Below, piece after piece: positions 24,349-31,320 of a stretch of DNA of 49,653 nucleotides (positions are counted from its first letter, which is position 1; the number at the start of each line of letters is the position of its first letter). The stretch spans positions 1 through 49,653 of IMG/VR virus record IMGVR_UViG_3300020196_000062. One strand, given 5' to 3'. Under the pieces are notes generated by a model. That model saw nothing but the letters and a program-made list of their open reading frames with translations. It was not told the origin of the DNA and searched no databases. The stretch comes from a virus. The position numbers and the translations under genes are program-made.

Positions 24349-25299
24349 ATGAAAAAAGCGTTTCTTCTGTTCTTTTTGATTTTAACTGGTTGTTTTTCTT
24401 CAATTAAACCAGCTAAACAAATTGACGATAATCAAAAAAATATTGCTAAAGAAGAAAAAAAAGTTGAAAATACAATCGAAGATTTGGAAAAAAACACTAA
24501 ACAAAAGAAAATACAAACAGCTACATTAGCAGCGGGTATTCAACATTCATTATTGGCCGTAACCAATCCTCCTACACAAGTAAAAACCGCTAAAGACTTG
24601 AATGAACGCGTTATTTCTATAGTTGGTACACCACATATAGACGAACTGAATAAAGTAAAACAAATGGTTGATTTGTTAAATTCAGCAATAATTGAAGAAC
24701 GTAAACGCGGTGAAAAAATGTTAGCGGAAAAAGATGAAATTATTAATAAATTGCAAAAAGAAACATCCGAATTGAAAGAACAATACGACAATCAGATGTG
24801 GGATATGAATGAAAAAGCTAAAGAAATAGCTAAACAAGCAGATTCAAATAAAGCTACACTTGACAGCATGAGCGGTATGTTTGGATTAAATGCTGTATTT
24901 TGGGGTTTAAAGAAATTCTTTTTTAGTGCTATAACTGCAATAATAATATTTACTGTAATATTTATTATATTACGATTGCTTGCTACTATTAACCCTGTTG
25001 CCGGGGCAGCGTTTTCCATATTTGATATGATTGGTTCAATGGTCATATCTGTATTTAAAGGTTTAACTCCAAAAGCTTTTGAAATAAGCAATTTGATTAG
25101 TAAAGATAAATTTGATCAATATAAGGCACCGTTGATTAAAATTGTAGATGTTATACAAGATTTCAAAGAAAAACACAAAGATAATCCCGATAAACCATTC
25201 AAGATACAATATATTTTTGATCAACTAGATAAAGATATGGATAGAGGCGAGAAAGACCTAGTAGATAGTATATTGAAAGAATTGAAGTGGAAAAAATAA
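24349..25299 (+). CDS. Coiled-coil lipoprotein with membrane segments (spanin-like layout)
   Basis: 316 residues from the ATG at 24349 (24343 also possible). A lipoprotein signal MKKAFLLFFLILTGC places the acylated Cys at 15. Residues 25-185 are highly charged and coiled-coil-like, then hydrophobic stretches at about 190-211 and 215-237 and a charged 80-residue tail. An outer-membrane lipid anchor joined by coiled coil to an inner-membrane segment is the plan of one-component spanins, which fuse the two membranes in lysis, but those are much shorter. A membrane scaffold unrelated to lysis is also possible. No endolysin is visible nearby. Confidence 0.7.
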   Translation: MKKAFLLFFLILTGCFSSIKPAKQIDDNQKNIAKEEKKVENTIEDLEKNTKQKKIQTATLAAGIQHSLLAVTNPPTQVKTAKDLNERVISIVGTPHIDELNKVKQMVDLLNSAIIEERKRGEKMLAEKDEIINKLQKETSELKEQYDNQMWDMNEKAKEIAKQADSNKATLDSMSGMFGLNAVFWGLKKFFFSAITAIIIFTVIFIILRLLATINPVAGAAFSIFDMIGSMVISVFKGLTPKAFEISNLISKDKFDQYKAPLIKIVDVIQDFKEKHKDNPDKPFKIQYIFDQLDKDMDRGEKDLVDSILKELKWKK

Positions 25300-25414
25300 A
25301 AAAAGAATTAAAACAAAACAATATTTTTGCGAGTATGTAATACATATCAGCTTTGTATATAAAATAATTCGCAGTTCAATATATAAGTATTTTTGTGTAT
25401 ATTAATATATATTT
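25300..25414 (+). other. AT-rich intergenic region with possible promoter
   Basis: 115 bases without a gene. It contains the palindrome TATGTA-A-TACATA (25334-25346) and, near the end, TTCAAT with a 17-base spacer to GTGTATATT, about 11 bases before the ATG at 25415. The promoter reading is tentative. Confidence 0.4.
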
Positions 25415-26038
25415 ATGACAAATGCGGTTTTAGAAGTCGTTCAAGCCACAAAAAATATAAATGATTATTTGACATTGGCAAACGCCACAATTGCAGCTTT
25501 AATTCTATATGGTGGTTATTTGATGAATTTTACAAGAAAAATAAAACCATATATATCTGTTACAGACGATATTGCTGTTTTAAAAACAGAAGTTGCTACT
25601 ATATCTAAAGAATTAAAACCCAATAACGGTAAAAGTCTAAAAGATCAAGTCAGCGATCTTCAATCATCAACAAAAATAATTTTATATCGCCAACGATGGA
25701 TTTTAGAAAGCATGGAAGAACCAATATTTGAAACAGATGAAAAAGGAAATTTTACATGGGCAAATGATGCTCTCATTCGTTTGACTGATAGATTATTTAA
25801 AGATTTGGAAAATAATAATTGGATAAATGCATTATGCGAAAAAATAAGAGATCAAGTGAATGAAAGGTGGCAATCAGCAATAGAAAATAAAAGAAATTTT
25901 GAACATGAAATAATAATCATAGATGGCAAAAATAGAGCTTTTTCTGTTAAATGTCACGCTGTTAGACAAGATGATGGAATTTATATGGGTAAGTTCACAA
26001 ATATTAAAGAGCTTAAAGATCATGAAAAAATCTGTTGA
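25415..26038 (+). CDS. Membrane-anchored PAS-domain protein
   Basis: 207 residues. One predicted membrane segment (LANATIAALILYGGYLM, about 21-37), a helical linker with coiled-coil character (50-85), then a PAS domain (95-205): WILESMEEPIFETDEKGNFT, WANDALIRLTDR, FEHEIIIIDGKNRAFSVK and IYMGKFTNIKELK. There is no kinase, cyclase or output domain. PAS domains sense small molecules or redox state or mediate pairing. It may couple the phage lipoprotein upstream or a host sensor to a signal. A promoter for the next gene overlaps its 3' end. Confidence 0.75.
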   Translation: MTNAVLEVVQATKNINDYLTLANATIAALILYGGYLMNFTRKIKPYISVTDDIAVLKTEVATISKELKPNNGKSLKDQVSDLQSSTKIILYRQRWILESMEEPIFETDEKGNFTWANDALIRLTDRLFKDLENNNWINALCEKIRDQVNERWQSAIENKRNFEHEIIIIDGKNRAFSVKCHAVRQDDGIYMGKFTNIKELKDHEKIC

Positions 26039-26062
26039 CTTATGCAAATTATCGTGTAAAAT
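26035..26062 (+). promoter_or_regulatory. Class A promoter (TTGACT-N16-TAAAAT)
   Basis: TTGACT overlapping the PAS gene stop, 16-base spacer, TAAAAT in a TGTAAAAT context; the -10 ends 9 bases before the ATG at 26072. Confidence 0.78.
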
Positions 26063-26071
26063 TATTTGCGT

Positions 26072-26776
26072 ATGATCAATCATATTAAAAAATACATCGT
26101 TTCAATTCTAACTTCAGTCGCAGTTTTTGCTGCGGATAATGAAGTTCCAATCACAGCCAACGTTTCAGCTGGCTATAACAATCATTATATTATAAATGGT
26201 TTAGCAAAAACTGAAGGGCAAGGGTTCGGCAGCTTCAATATCGGTACTTCATATTTTGGAGCCGATGTTTATCTCGGCGGCATTGTTCTGCCAGATTCAA
26301 ATGGATTAGATGAATCGCACTGGAATGTTGGTGTCGGAAAGTCAATTCAAATTCTTGAAAAGTGTAGTCTCCGTGTTGATTTGCAAGGACTACGTCATCA
26401 AAGCGCGATTCCCGGTGGTCGTAACTCAATTGAAATTGCTCCAAAAATTGCCTTAGTAAATCCATATATCACTCCGTTCCTTCGCGGATCTCATGATTTT
26501 AATTTAAAGCAATCTGGTTACATTGCTGGTTTTGAGCGTCCAACTGATGTTTTTGGTTGGTTCAGTCTCAATCCAAGCATTGAGTATGGCAAGTTCACAG
26601 ATTATGAAGTTGTAGCCGCCAAAATTGGTGTATCTCGTACCTTTTTTAATCATCTTACTCCTTATGTTGAGGTTGGTTGGTACGACAATAATTTTAGTCC
26701 ATCAAAATATAATATTGCCACTAGAGAGTTCAGCGGTGACATTGTTACTGTAGCAGGTATGCGTTGGTCGTTCTAA
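26072..26776 (+). CDS. Outer-membrane beta-barrel protein (TorF/Gcw_chp porin-like)
   Basis: 234 residues from the ATG at 26072 (upstream TTG is excluded by the promoter). A signal peptide MINHIKKYIVSILTSVAVFA is cleaved before ADNE. The mature part alternates as beta strands (VSAGYNNHYIINGL, FGSFNIGTSYFGADVYLGG, GVSRTFFNHLTPYVEVGWYDN) and ends in RWSF, the C-terminal Phe needed for barrel insertion. The pattern recalls the TorF/Gcw_chp family of small porins. It has a private promoter and terminator, and reads as somewhat more GC-rich than neighbouring genes, so it may be a host-derived cargo gene. Possible roles: surface change or superinfection exclusion. Confidence 0.78.
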   Translation: MINHIKKYIVSILTSVAVFAADNEVPITANVSAGYNNHYIINGLAKTEGQGFGSFNIGTSYFGADVYLGGIVLPDSNGLDESHWNVGVGKSIQILEKCSLRVDLQGLRHQSAIPGGRNSIEIAPKIALVNPYITPFLRGSHDFNLKQSGYIAGFERPTDVFGWFSLNPSIEYGKFTDYEVVAAKIGVSRTFFNHLTPYVEVGWYDNNFSPSKYNIATREFSGDIVTVAGMRWSF

Positions 26777-26800
26777 TAGTGACCTATATTTAAGCAAATA

Positions 26801-26827
26801 AACCGCCAACGAAAGTTGGCGGTTTTT
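26801..26827 (+). terminator. Rho-independent terminator
   Basis: AACCGCCAAC, GAAA tetraloop, GTTGGCGGTT, then T's. A 10-bp stem, 2 bases before the next promoter. Confidence 0.93.
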
Positions 26828-26829
26828 CG

Positions 26830-26857
26830 TTGACATCTTGAGCTTTTTTGTTAAAAT
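26830..26857 (+). promoter_or_regulatory. Class A promoter (TTGACA-N16-TAAAAT)
   Basis: TTGACA, 16-base spacer, TAAAAT; the ATG at 26864 is 6 bases after the -10, so the message should start at the AUG. Confidence 0.82.
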
Positions 26858-26863
26858 TGTTCA

Positions 26864-27457
26864 ATGTCGAGTTATTCTTATCAGATAACTACTTTACTAT
26901 TAGATAGCTTATTCATGCCTTATACTTTTCTGAATGGCAGATCGACTTTTTTGCATCTAATAAAGAATAACATTAAATGTTTTGATGCAAATGAAAACTT
27001 AATAGACAATAATTTGCAATGGTTTTCTAATGAGAATATAAAATTTTATAACGATCAACCATTTTTGACTTCTAAAAATAAAATATGGTTTTTACCAACG
27101 ACAGCCGTATTAAAATCTTCTTTCTATTCAAGAAAAAAAAAGATACCACGCACTCTGAGTTTATTAAAATTGTGTACAATTTTTGATTCTACCTGTCAGA
27201 TTTGCTACGAAAAATTTGACAAACGCGATCTTACCGTCGAGCATATATTTCCTCGTTCGAAAGGAGGGACAAGAGAAATCGAAAATATCACCTTGACTTG
27301 TGCGCGGTGTAATCAGATAAAGAAGGATATGTATCCATTCTTTGATCACAAAAATCGCGATATAAAATCTGTCCCTATGCCTATACCCATCTTGCCTAGT
27401 AAACCCTTAAACACTAGAGAAGAATGGCGTAAGTTTTTCATTTATAAAAAATTATGA
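26864..27457 (+). CDS. HNH endonuclease
   Basis: 197 residues. The C-terminal half holds an HNH nuclease: CQICYEKFDKRDLTVEHIFP, SKGGTREIENITLTCARCNQ and KKDMYPF, with two CxxC pairs for zinc and the catalytic His in VEHIFP. The N-terminal 110 residues are unfamiliar. It could be a free-standing homing nuclease or a host-attack enzyme; the neighbours are not interrupted. It is expressed as a leaderless first gene and overlaps the next by 4 bases. Confidence 0.88.
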   Translation: MSSYSYQITTLLLDSLFMPYTFLNGRSTFLHLIKNNIKCFDANENLIDNNLQWFSNENIKFYNDQPFLTSKNKIWFLPTTAVLKSSFYSRKKKIPRTLSLLKLCTIFDSTCQICYEKFDKRDLTVEHIFPRSKGGTREIENITLTCARCNQIKKDMYPFFDHKNRDIKSVPMPIPILPSKPLNTREEWRKFFIYKKL

Positions 27458-27639
27458 ACATATCTGAATTTGAAAGATCTAAACCTATTAATACTTTTAG
27501 AAAAATTAATGAGCTAAAAAAATTAATTCAAGAAGAACAAATTAAAACTGAGAATTTATATTCAAACCGTATTGCCACTCTTGACTCTATGTTAAAAGCT
27601 GTCAACGAATTAATGGATACATTTAAAAAAGGAGAATAG
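27454..27639 (+). CDS. Small coiled-coil protein (61 aa)
   Basis: MNISEFERSKPINTFRKINE, then heptad-like Leu/Ile spacing (LKKLIQEEQIKTENL, LDSMLKAVNELMDTF). No family recognised. Starts as ATGA on the HNH stop; AAGGAG near its end serves the next gene. Confidence 0.6.
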   Translation: MNISEFERSKPINTFRKINELKKLIQEEQIKTENLYSNRIATLDSMLKAVNELMDTFKKGE

Positions 27640-28283
27640 TGAGCTATCTTTCTACAAATATACCTACGCAGATAGGCTATTTAGATACATCATTTTTATG
27701 CGACAGTCCGCCAAGAACAACTGATAAATACATTCCTGTAGAAATATTTTCAGTTGTATCAATTCCTAGACGATGTTTAATGTTCAACGTAATGAGCGAG
27801 TACGGCGCACAATTTGCGCGTGTTCCTATTCATTATTTAACCAATAGTGAACAACCTATAACTAAATATGCATTAGATTGGTTACAGCTTTGGGATTGTT
27901 TTAGTTATTATTTTACAGTTCAAAGATTTGAGTATCTAAAAAATGTTAGTGCTTATATTTATCTTAAAGATAAAAAAATGCACGTTGCTAAATATTTGTT
28001 TACAATTGATTGGTGTAATGGCGAAGACTATAATTTAGGATATTCTGAAATATCTGCTGGTCATAAATGCGCTCATATTTTTTGGGGCGAAGGTGGACAA
28101 ATGTTCGCCCAACCTAATAACAGAATAATTTTTAGAGACAGCGGAGCATGGATATCATGTAAACTTCCTCCAGAATCAAAAACTTGGAAGCCATTTTCAA
28201 AAGAATTTTCCTGTGAAGGTCTTGCTCACAAATGGACCGCAGGAGATGAAGAATTAATGTATTATGAGTTTCAATCCGAATAG
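27639..28283 (+). CDS. Conserved phage hypothetical protein (214 aa)
   Basis: GTG start overlapping the previous stop (TAGTG), with a clear AAGGAG ribosome site 5 bases upstream. Sequence landmarks: PIHYLTNSEQPITKYALDWL, YIYLKDKKMHVAKYLFTIDW and WGEGGQMFAQPNNRI. I recall similar proteins from other large phages without a known role. No catalytic motif is visible. It overlaps the deaminase gene by 20 bases. Confidence 0.65.
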   Translation: MSYLSTNIPTQIGYLDTSFLCDSPPRTTDKYIPVEIFSVVSIPRRCLMFNVMSEYGAQFARVPIHYLTNSEQPITKYALDWLQLWDCFSYYFTVQRFEYLKNVSAYIYLKDKKMHVAKYLFTIDWCNGEDYNLGYSEISAGHKCAHIFWGEGGQMFAQPNNRIIFRDSGAWISCKLPPESKTWKPFSKEFSCEGLAHKWTAGDEELMYYEFQSE

Positions 28284-28782
28284 CCCTAGACTATCAAAAC
28301 CTGAATACGGATGCTATTTAGCGTTGTCTGCTAGATCCCGATCTGAAGATCCTCACACACAAGTAGGTGTTGCGTTATTTGATGATGAATGGCGCACAGT
28401 ATCTACTGGCTTTAACGGTTTCGGTCCCGGTTACATACCCGATGAAAGCATTTTCAAAGACAGGGAAACAAAATCTTGTTTAATTAATCACGCCGAAATC
28501 AATGCTATATTGTATGCATCAAGGCAACCATACTACGCTTGCATGGTTTATAGTCCATGCATTCATTGCGCCAAAACAATCGCCGCATCGAAAATAAAAA
28601 GCGTGTTTTTTATTAAACAATATTTTAAAAATTCAGAGCAACAACCAGACTTGAAATACGAACAAATTTTTAAATTTTATGGAATAAATTGCATTCAGAT
28701 CAATAATAATAGTATTAACAAAATCTTGTATTGGATAAAAAAAGATCAAGATTTTTTACAATCTCTTCATGATAAACCATAA
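28264..28782 (+). CDS. dcd: dCMP deaminase-type zinc deaminase
   Basis: 172 residues. Zinc-binding and catalytic motifs: NHAEINA (His 76, Glu 78) and SPCIHCAK (Cys 99 and 102), with HTQVGVALFDDEW near the start. Converts dCMP to dUMP, which feeds thymidylate synthesis by the ThyX at 39645. The FNGFGPGYIPDE segment resembles the T4 gpcd region that senses dCTP/dTTP. It overlaps both neighbours. The gene symbol is used for the activity; T4 calls it cd. Confidence 0.88.
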   Translation: MSFNPNSPRLSKPEYGCYLALSARSRSEDPHTQVGVALFDDEWRTVSTGFNGFGPGYIPDESIFKDRETKSCLINHAEINAILYASRQPYYACMVYSPCIHCAKTIAASKIKSVFFIKQYFKNSEQQPDLKYEQIFKFYGINCIQINNNSINKILYWIKKDQDFLQSLHDKP

Positions 28783-28957
28783 AAAAATTTTAGAAGATTC
28801 TGCTGATTTTTTTAATAAAGAAGTTGATAAAGTAATCACCAACATCTCCACCGCTAAAAATGCAAAACAACGTAATAAATATTTGAAACAAATATTTGCT
28901 CTTAAAAATAGATTGCAGTTGGAAGTTAAGATGTTAGACGATCACTCAAATTTTTGA
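28769..28957 (+). CDS. Small charged helical protein (62 aa)
   Basis: MINHKKILEDSADFFNKEVD, then AKNAKQRNKYLKQIFALKNR. Probably an alpha-helical hairpin; no family recognised. It overlaps the deaminase by 14 bases and closes this operon before the next promoter. Confidence 0.58.
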   Translation: MINHKKILEDSADFFNKEVDKVITNISTAKNAKQRNKYLKQIFALKNRLQLEVKMLDDHSNF

Positions 28958-28965
28958 AAAACCTC

Positions 28966-28993
28966 TTGACAGCCACCGAAAACATGGTAAGTT
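28966..28993 (+). promoter_or_regulatory. Class A promoter (TTGACA-N16-TAAGTT)
   Basis: TTGACA, 16-base spacer, TAAGTT. Unlike most sites of this class it has a long leader of about 95 bases before the gene at 29094. The leader holds a small hairpin (CGCAA-AGAA-TTGCG, 29001-29014) and a 19-codon reading frame. Confidence 0.75.
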
Positions 28994-29028
28994 CTTCTCG
29001 CGCAAAGAATTGCGAATTTTAAATAAAA

Positions 29029-29088
29029 ATGAGTGCTACTATTAATTATAATATTAGTTTCGTTAGTTTTAGTTATAAACCACAATAA
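29029..29088 (+). CDS. Possible 19-residue upstream leader peptide
   Basis: An ATG-to-TAA frame, MSATINYNISFVSFSYKPQ, lies in the leader of the next gene and ends 5 bases before its ATG. It has no known relatives and could be chance in AT-rich sequence, or a leader peptide that controls the downstream gene. Confidence 0.3.
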   Translation: MSATINYNISFVSFSYKPQ

Positions 29089-29093
29089 AAAAT

Positions 29094-29417
29094 ATGAGTA
29101 ATACTACAGATAAGCAGACAGACTGGAAGAATCGTGAAGTTGGTGCGCTTTGGAAGAAAGCTGCTGCCAACGGAAAGAGTTCGTATTGCACGGGATATCT
29201 CGTTACAGACGAACTTGGTGCTAAAATTAAGCAACGTGTAATTATGTTTGCTAATAAAACTAAAAATAATGAAAAGTCTCCTGACTTTATTATTTATTTG
29301 TCGAATGAGCAAGATAATCCTGAAGCTACGGCTGCATCTAAGGCAGTAAAGACTGCGCCTCCAAAGAAAGTGCCTCAACCCGCGAGTGCTGAGGATGATG
29401 ATGGTATCCCAATGTAA
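29094..29417 (+). CDS. DUF736-like protein with SSB-like acidic tail
   Basis: 107 residues. The core reads WKNREVGALWKKAAANGKSS, YCTGYLVTDELGAKIKQRV, MFANKTKNNEKSPDFIIYLS, which follows the DUF736 layout (short beta-rich proteins ending in a PDFR/I-y segment). A Pro/Ala/Lys linker then ends in AEDDDGIPM, closely like the acidic protein-docking tip of bacterial SSB. A ssDNA-binding or replisome-docking role is suggested but not shown. Private promoter and terminator imply strong separate expression. Confidence 0.62.
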   Translation: MSNTTDKQTDWKNREVGALWKKAAANGKSSYCTGYLVTDELGAKIKQRVIMFANKTKNNEKSPDFIIYLSNEQDNPEATAASKAVKTAPPKKVPQPASAEDDDGIPM

Positions 29418-29420
29418 GTC

Positions 29421-29447
29421 AAAGCCCCCAGAAATGGGGGCTTTTTG
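29421..29447 (+). terminator. Rho-independent terminator
   Basis: AAAGCCCCCA, GAAA tetraloop, TGGGGGCTTT, then T's. A 10-bp GC-rich stem, 4 bases before the next promoter. Confidence 0.94.
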
Positions 29448-29451
29448 TTCC

Positions 29452-29479
29452 TTGACATTTTTGAAAAACCCCCTAAACT
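29452..29479 (+). promoter_or_regulatory. Class A promoter (TTGACA-N16-TAAACT)
   Basis: TTGACA, 16-base spacer, TAAACT; the ATG at 29487 is 7 bases after the -10. This fixes the start of the UV endonuclease at that ATG and not at an upstream TTG. Confidence 0.82.
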
Positions 29480-29486
29480 GACCAAG

Positions 29487-30431
29487 ATGAAATACGGACT
29501 AGTTTGCATTTCTGAATTACTGCGAGAGAAAAATCCTGATTTGGCTTTCAAAATCATGACTCGCGCTCAATTTCATAAAAAAAATCGAGATGAATCTATC
29601 GCAGAGCTTTCTCGACGTATTTCTCATAACCTTACGGTTACGATTGAAACGCTCAAACATTGTAAGGAAGTAGGTATCAAGCATTATCGGCTTTCCTGCA
29701 AACTATTTCCTTTAATAACTGATCCGACCCTTAACCTTCAAGCAGAACTTTTGCCACATTGGAACATTATTGAACAGAAATTAATGGAAGTAGGTCGTGT
29801 TGCGCGAGAACTCAATATTTCTATTTCTATTCATCCTGATCAATTTGTTGTTCTTGGTTCAGATTCAGATGATGTTTGTGTCAAATCTATTACTGAACTT
29901 AATTTTCATGCATGGGTTTTGAATCAGATGAAGATGCCGCAGACTTATGAATGCCCCATGAACATTCATCCTAGTCTTTCTACATTTGAATCAGCGGAAA
30001 AGTTTGTAGATAAATTTATTCGTAACTTCTTTCGATGCGATATTGGAGTTCGTAACAGACTAGTCTTGGAGAACGAAGACAAAGGTTTTTGGACTTGCAG
30101 TAATTTGTATGACTACTTTCATAATTACATGAAGCAGGTTTATAATTTTCATTTTCCTCTTACTTATGATAATTTGCACGATACCGCAAATCCATCTGTA
30201 CTAGCTGATGGTACTGTTGTGCCTTTTGAGAAGAATTTTATGCGTTTTTATCAGACATGGAATGTTTCTCCTGTATTTCATTGGTCTGAAGCTGAAGATG
30301 GTACGAAACGCAATCATTCCAAAAATCTTACTGTGCCGCCACCTGATATGGGCCTTGATGTTACTTGGGAGATTGAAGTTAAAGGCAAAGATAAAGCTTT
30401 TGTTCATTACATCAAACGTTTTCCTAATTGA
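29487..30431 (+). CDS. uvsE: UV-damage endonuclease (UvsE/UVDE family)
   Basis: 314 residues. A TIM-barrel enzyme that nicks 5' of UV photoproducts. Family landmarks are clear: KYGLVCISELL at the start, NLTVTIETLKHC, HYRLSCKLFPL, ISISIHPDQFVVLGS, MNIHPS, RLVLENEDKGFW (metal-binding Glu), FPLTYDNLHD and VFHWSEAEDGT. Length matches the family (about 300). It should repair UV damage in phage DNA without host nucleotide excision, useful to a phage of sunlit water. Expressed from a near-leaderless message. Confidence 0.95.
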   Translation: MKYGLVCISELLREKNPDLAFKIMTRAQFHKKNRDESIAELSRRISHNLTVTIETLKHCKEVGIKHYRLSCKLFPLITDPTLNLQAELLPHWNIIEQKLMEVGRVARELNISISIHPDQFVVLGSDSDDVCVKSITELNFHAWVLNQMKMPQTYECPMNIHPSLSTFESAEKFVDKFIRNFFRCDIGVRNRLVLENEDKGFWTCSNLYDYFHNYMKQVYNFHFPLTYDNLHDTANPSVLADGTVVPFEKNFMRFYQTWNVSPVFHWSEAEDGTKRNHSKNLTVPPPDMGLDVTWEIEVKGKDKAFVHYIKRFPN

Positions 30432-30455
30432 AAACATAACTTTATATATTATAAT
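30428..30455 (+). promoter_or_regulatory. Class A promoter (TTGAAA-N16-TATAAT)
   Basis: TTGAAA overlaps the UvsE stop; 16-base spacer; perfect TATAAT; the ATG at 30462 follows 6 bases later. Confidence 0.78.
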
Positions 30456-30461
30456 TAGTAC

Positions 30462-30635
30462 ATGAAGCATGTTACTATTAATATCGGGGATGATGATTTA
30501 AAGGATATTGCTGAAATTTTTGACAAAGAAGCTGATTTCAAGCCTCAAGCACGGCAAGATCATTTAATTATTGGTATACTTCGTCAAGTATTAAATAATC
30601 CCAAAACTGAAATCATAGATACTATCGATCTATGA
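30462..30635 (+). CDS. Small hypothetical protein (57 aa)
   Basis: MKHVTINIGDDDLKDIAEIF, then DFKPQARQDHLIIGILRQVL. The length and beta-then-helix start recall small ribbon-helix-helix regulators, but this is only a shape argument. It is leaderless after a strong promoter and overlaps the next gene by 4 bases. Confidence 0.6.
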   Translation: MKHVTINIGDDDLKDIAEIFDKEADFKPQARQDHLIIGILRQVLNNPKTEIIDTIDL

Positions 30636-30931
30636 AATACACACTCAATGTAGATGGCACAAATAATGGCGGTAAGTTTTTGGAAAACTACATTGGACAA
30701 GAAGTAAATATAGAATCTTTATATAAAAATATAGAAGTTAATTCGCCGCCACTTGCTATTTTAAAAACCAATGATGGCAATCAGCATAGCATACAATTAA
30801 TTGATGTAAGATTCATTGGTGAATATATTTATATTCATTGTTTCGCTATACAACATGACAATGAACACGGCGGCAAAGCTTTATTAAGATTAAAACCTGT
30901 TTGCGATTTAGAAAAGATAATTAATCCATAA
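30632..30931 (+). CDS. Hypothetical protein (99 aa)
   Basis: MKYTLNVDGTNNGGKFLENY, then ILKTNDGNQHSIQLIDVRFI and YIYIHCFAIQHDNEHGGKAL. Beta-rich; no family recognised. Coupled to the preceding gene by an ATGA overlap and followed after 6 bases by tRNA-Gly. Confidence 0.6.
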   Translation: MKYTLNVDGTNNGGKFLENYIGQEVNIESLYKNIEVNSPPLAILKTNDGNQHSIQLIDVRFIGEYIYIHCFAIQHDNEHGGKALLRLKPVCDLEKIINP

Positions 30932-30937
30932 TTTAAA

Positions 30938-31011
30938 GCATCATTAGCATAAAAGTAATGTCCCTGTCTTCCAAACAGGTCAAATCGGGGCAGTACCGAT
31001 ATGATGCTCCA
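30938..31011 (+). tRNA. tRNA-Gly (anticodon UCC) with non-canonical D- and T-loops
   Basis: Acceptor GCATCAT/ATGATGC, anticodon arm CCTGT-CTTCCAA-ACAGG, T-stem ATCGG/CCGAT and an encoded CCA are all perfect. However the T-loop is GGCAGTA instead of TTCxAxx (T54, T55 and A58 are lost, C56 kept) and the D-loop is AAAAGTA without the G18-G19 pair. The usual elbow contacts cannot form. The intact stems argue against a decayed pseudogene. Confidence 0.75.
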
Positions 31012-31016
31012 TTTTT

Positions 31017-31301
31017 ATGACGCATAAATTTGCAGTTATAATTGAAAAATATTTTTATTATAAAATACAAAACAACAATAATTTTTATTTACGGATACTT
31101 GTTTTAGATGTTATCAGAGCATTAGTCGATGAAAAACAATCAGCAAATAAATATCACAATGAATTATTTTATAAATGTTCTCAAAACATTGCTAGTAAAA
31201 TCAAAATATTTGAAAACAAAAACAGTATCATTTTTTACCTTGAATTAAACGATGGCTTCTTCGAAAATTTTTTCGAAGAACCCCTTGACAACCCAGAATA
31301 A
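31017..31301 (+). CDS. Hypothetical protein (94 aa)
   Basis: MTHKFAVIIEKYFYYKIQNN, then LRILVLDVIRALVDEKQSAN and IASKIKIFENKNSIIFYLEL. No family recognised. Its 3' end encodes GFFENFFEEP through an inverted repeat and also carries the -35 of the rIIA promoter, so coding and control overlap. Confidence 0.55.
   Translation: MTHKFAVIIEKYFYYKIQNNNNFYLRILVLDVIRALVDEKQSANKYHNELFYKCSQNIASKIKIFENKNSIIFYLELNDGFFENFFEEPLDNPE
31257..31280 (+). repeat. Inverted repeat just upstream of the rIIA promoter
   Basis: TTCTTCGAA, 6 bases, TTCGAAGAA: a perfect 9-bp palindromic pair ending 4 bases before the -35 box. Possible operator or hairpin. Confidence 0.7.
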
Positions 31302-31312
31302 CCTGCCATACT
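31285..31312 (+). promoter_or_regulatory. Class A promoter (TTGACA-N16-CATACT)
   Basis: CCCCTTGACAACCC, 16-base spacer, CATACT; the ATG at 31321 is 8 bases after the -10. The -35 context is almost the same as at 46436-46449. Confidence 0.8.
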
Positions 31313-31320
31313 GACCACGC

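Noticed and set aside
25334-25346. TATGTAATACATA palindrome as a regulator site
   Set aside because: Short and purely A/T-rich in an A/T-rich gap, so chance is likely; mentioned only in the intergenic entry.
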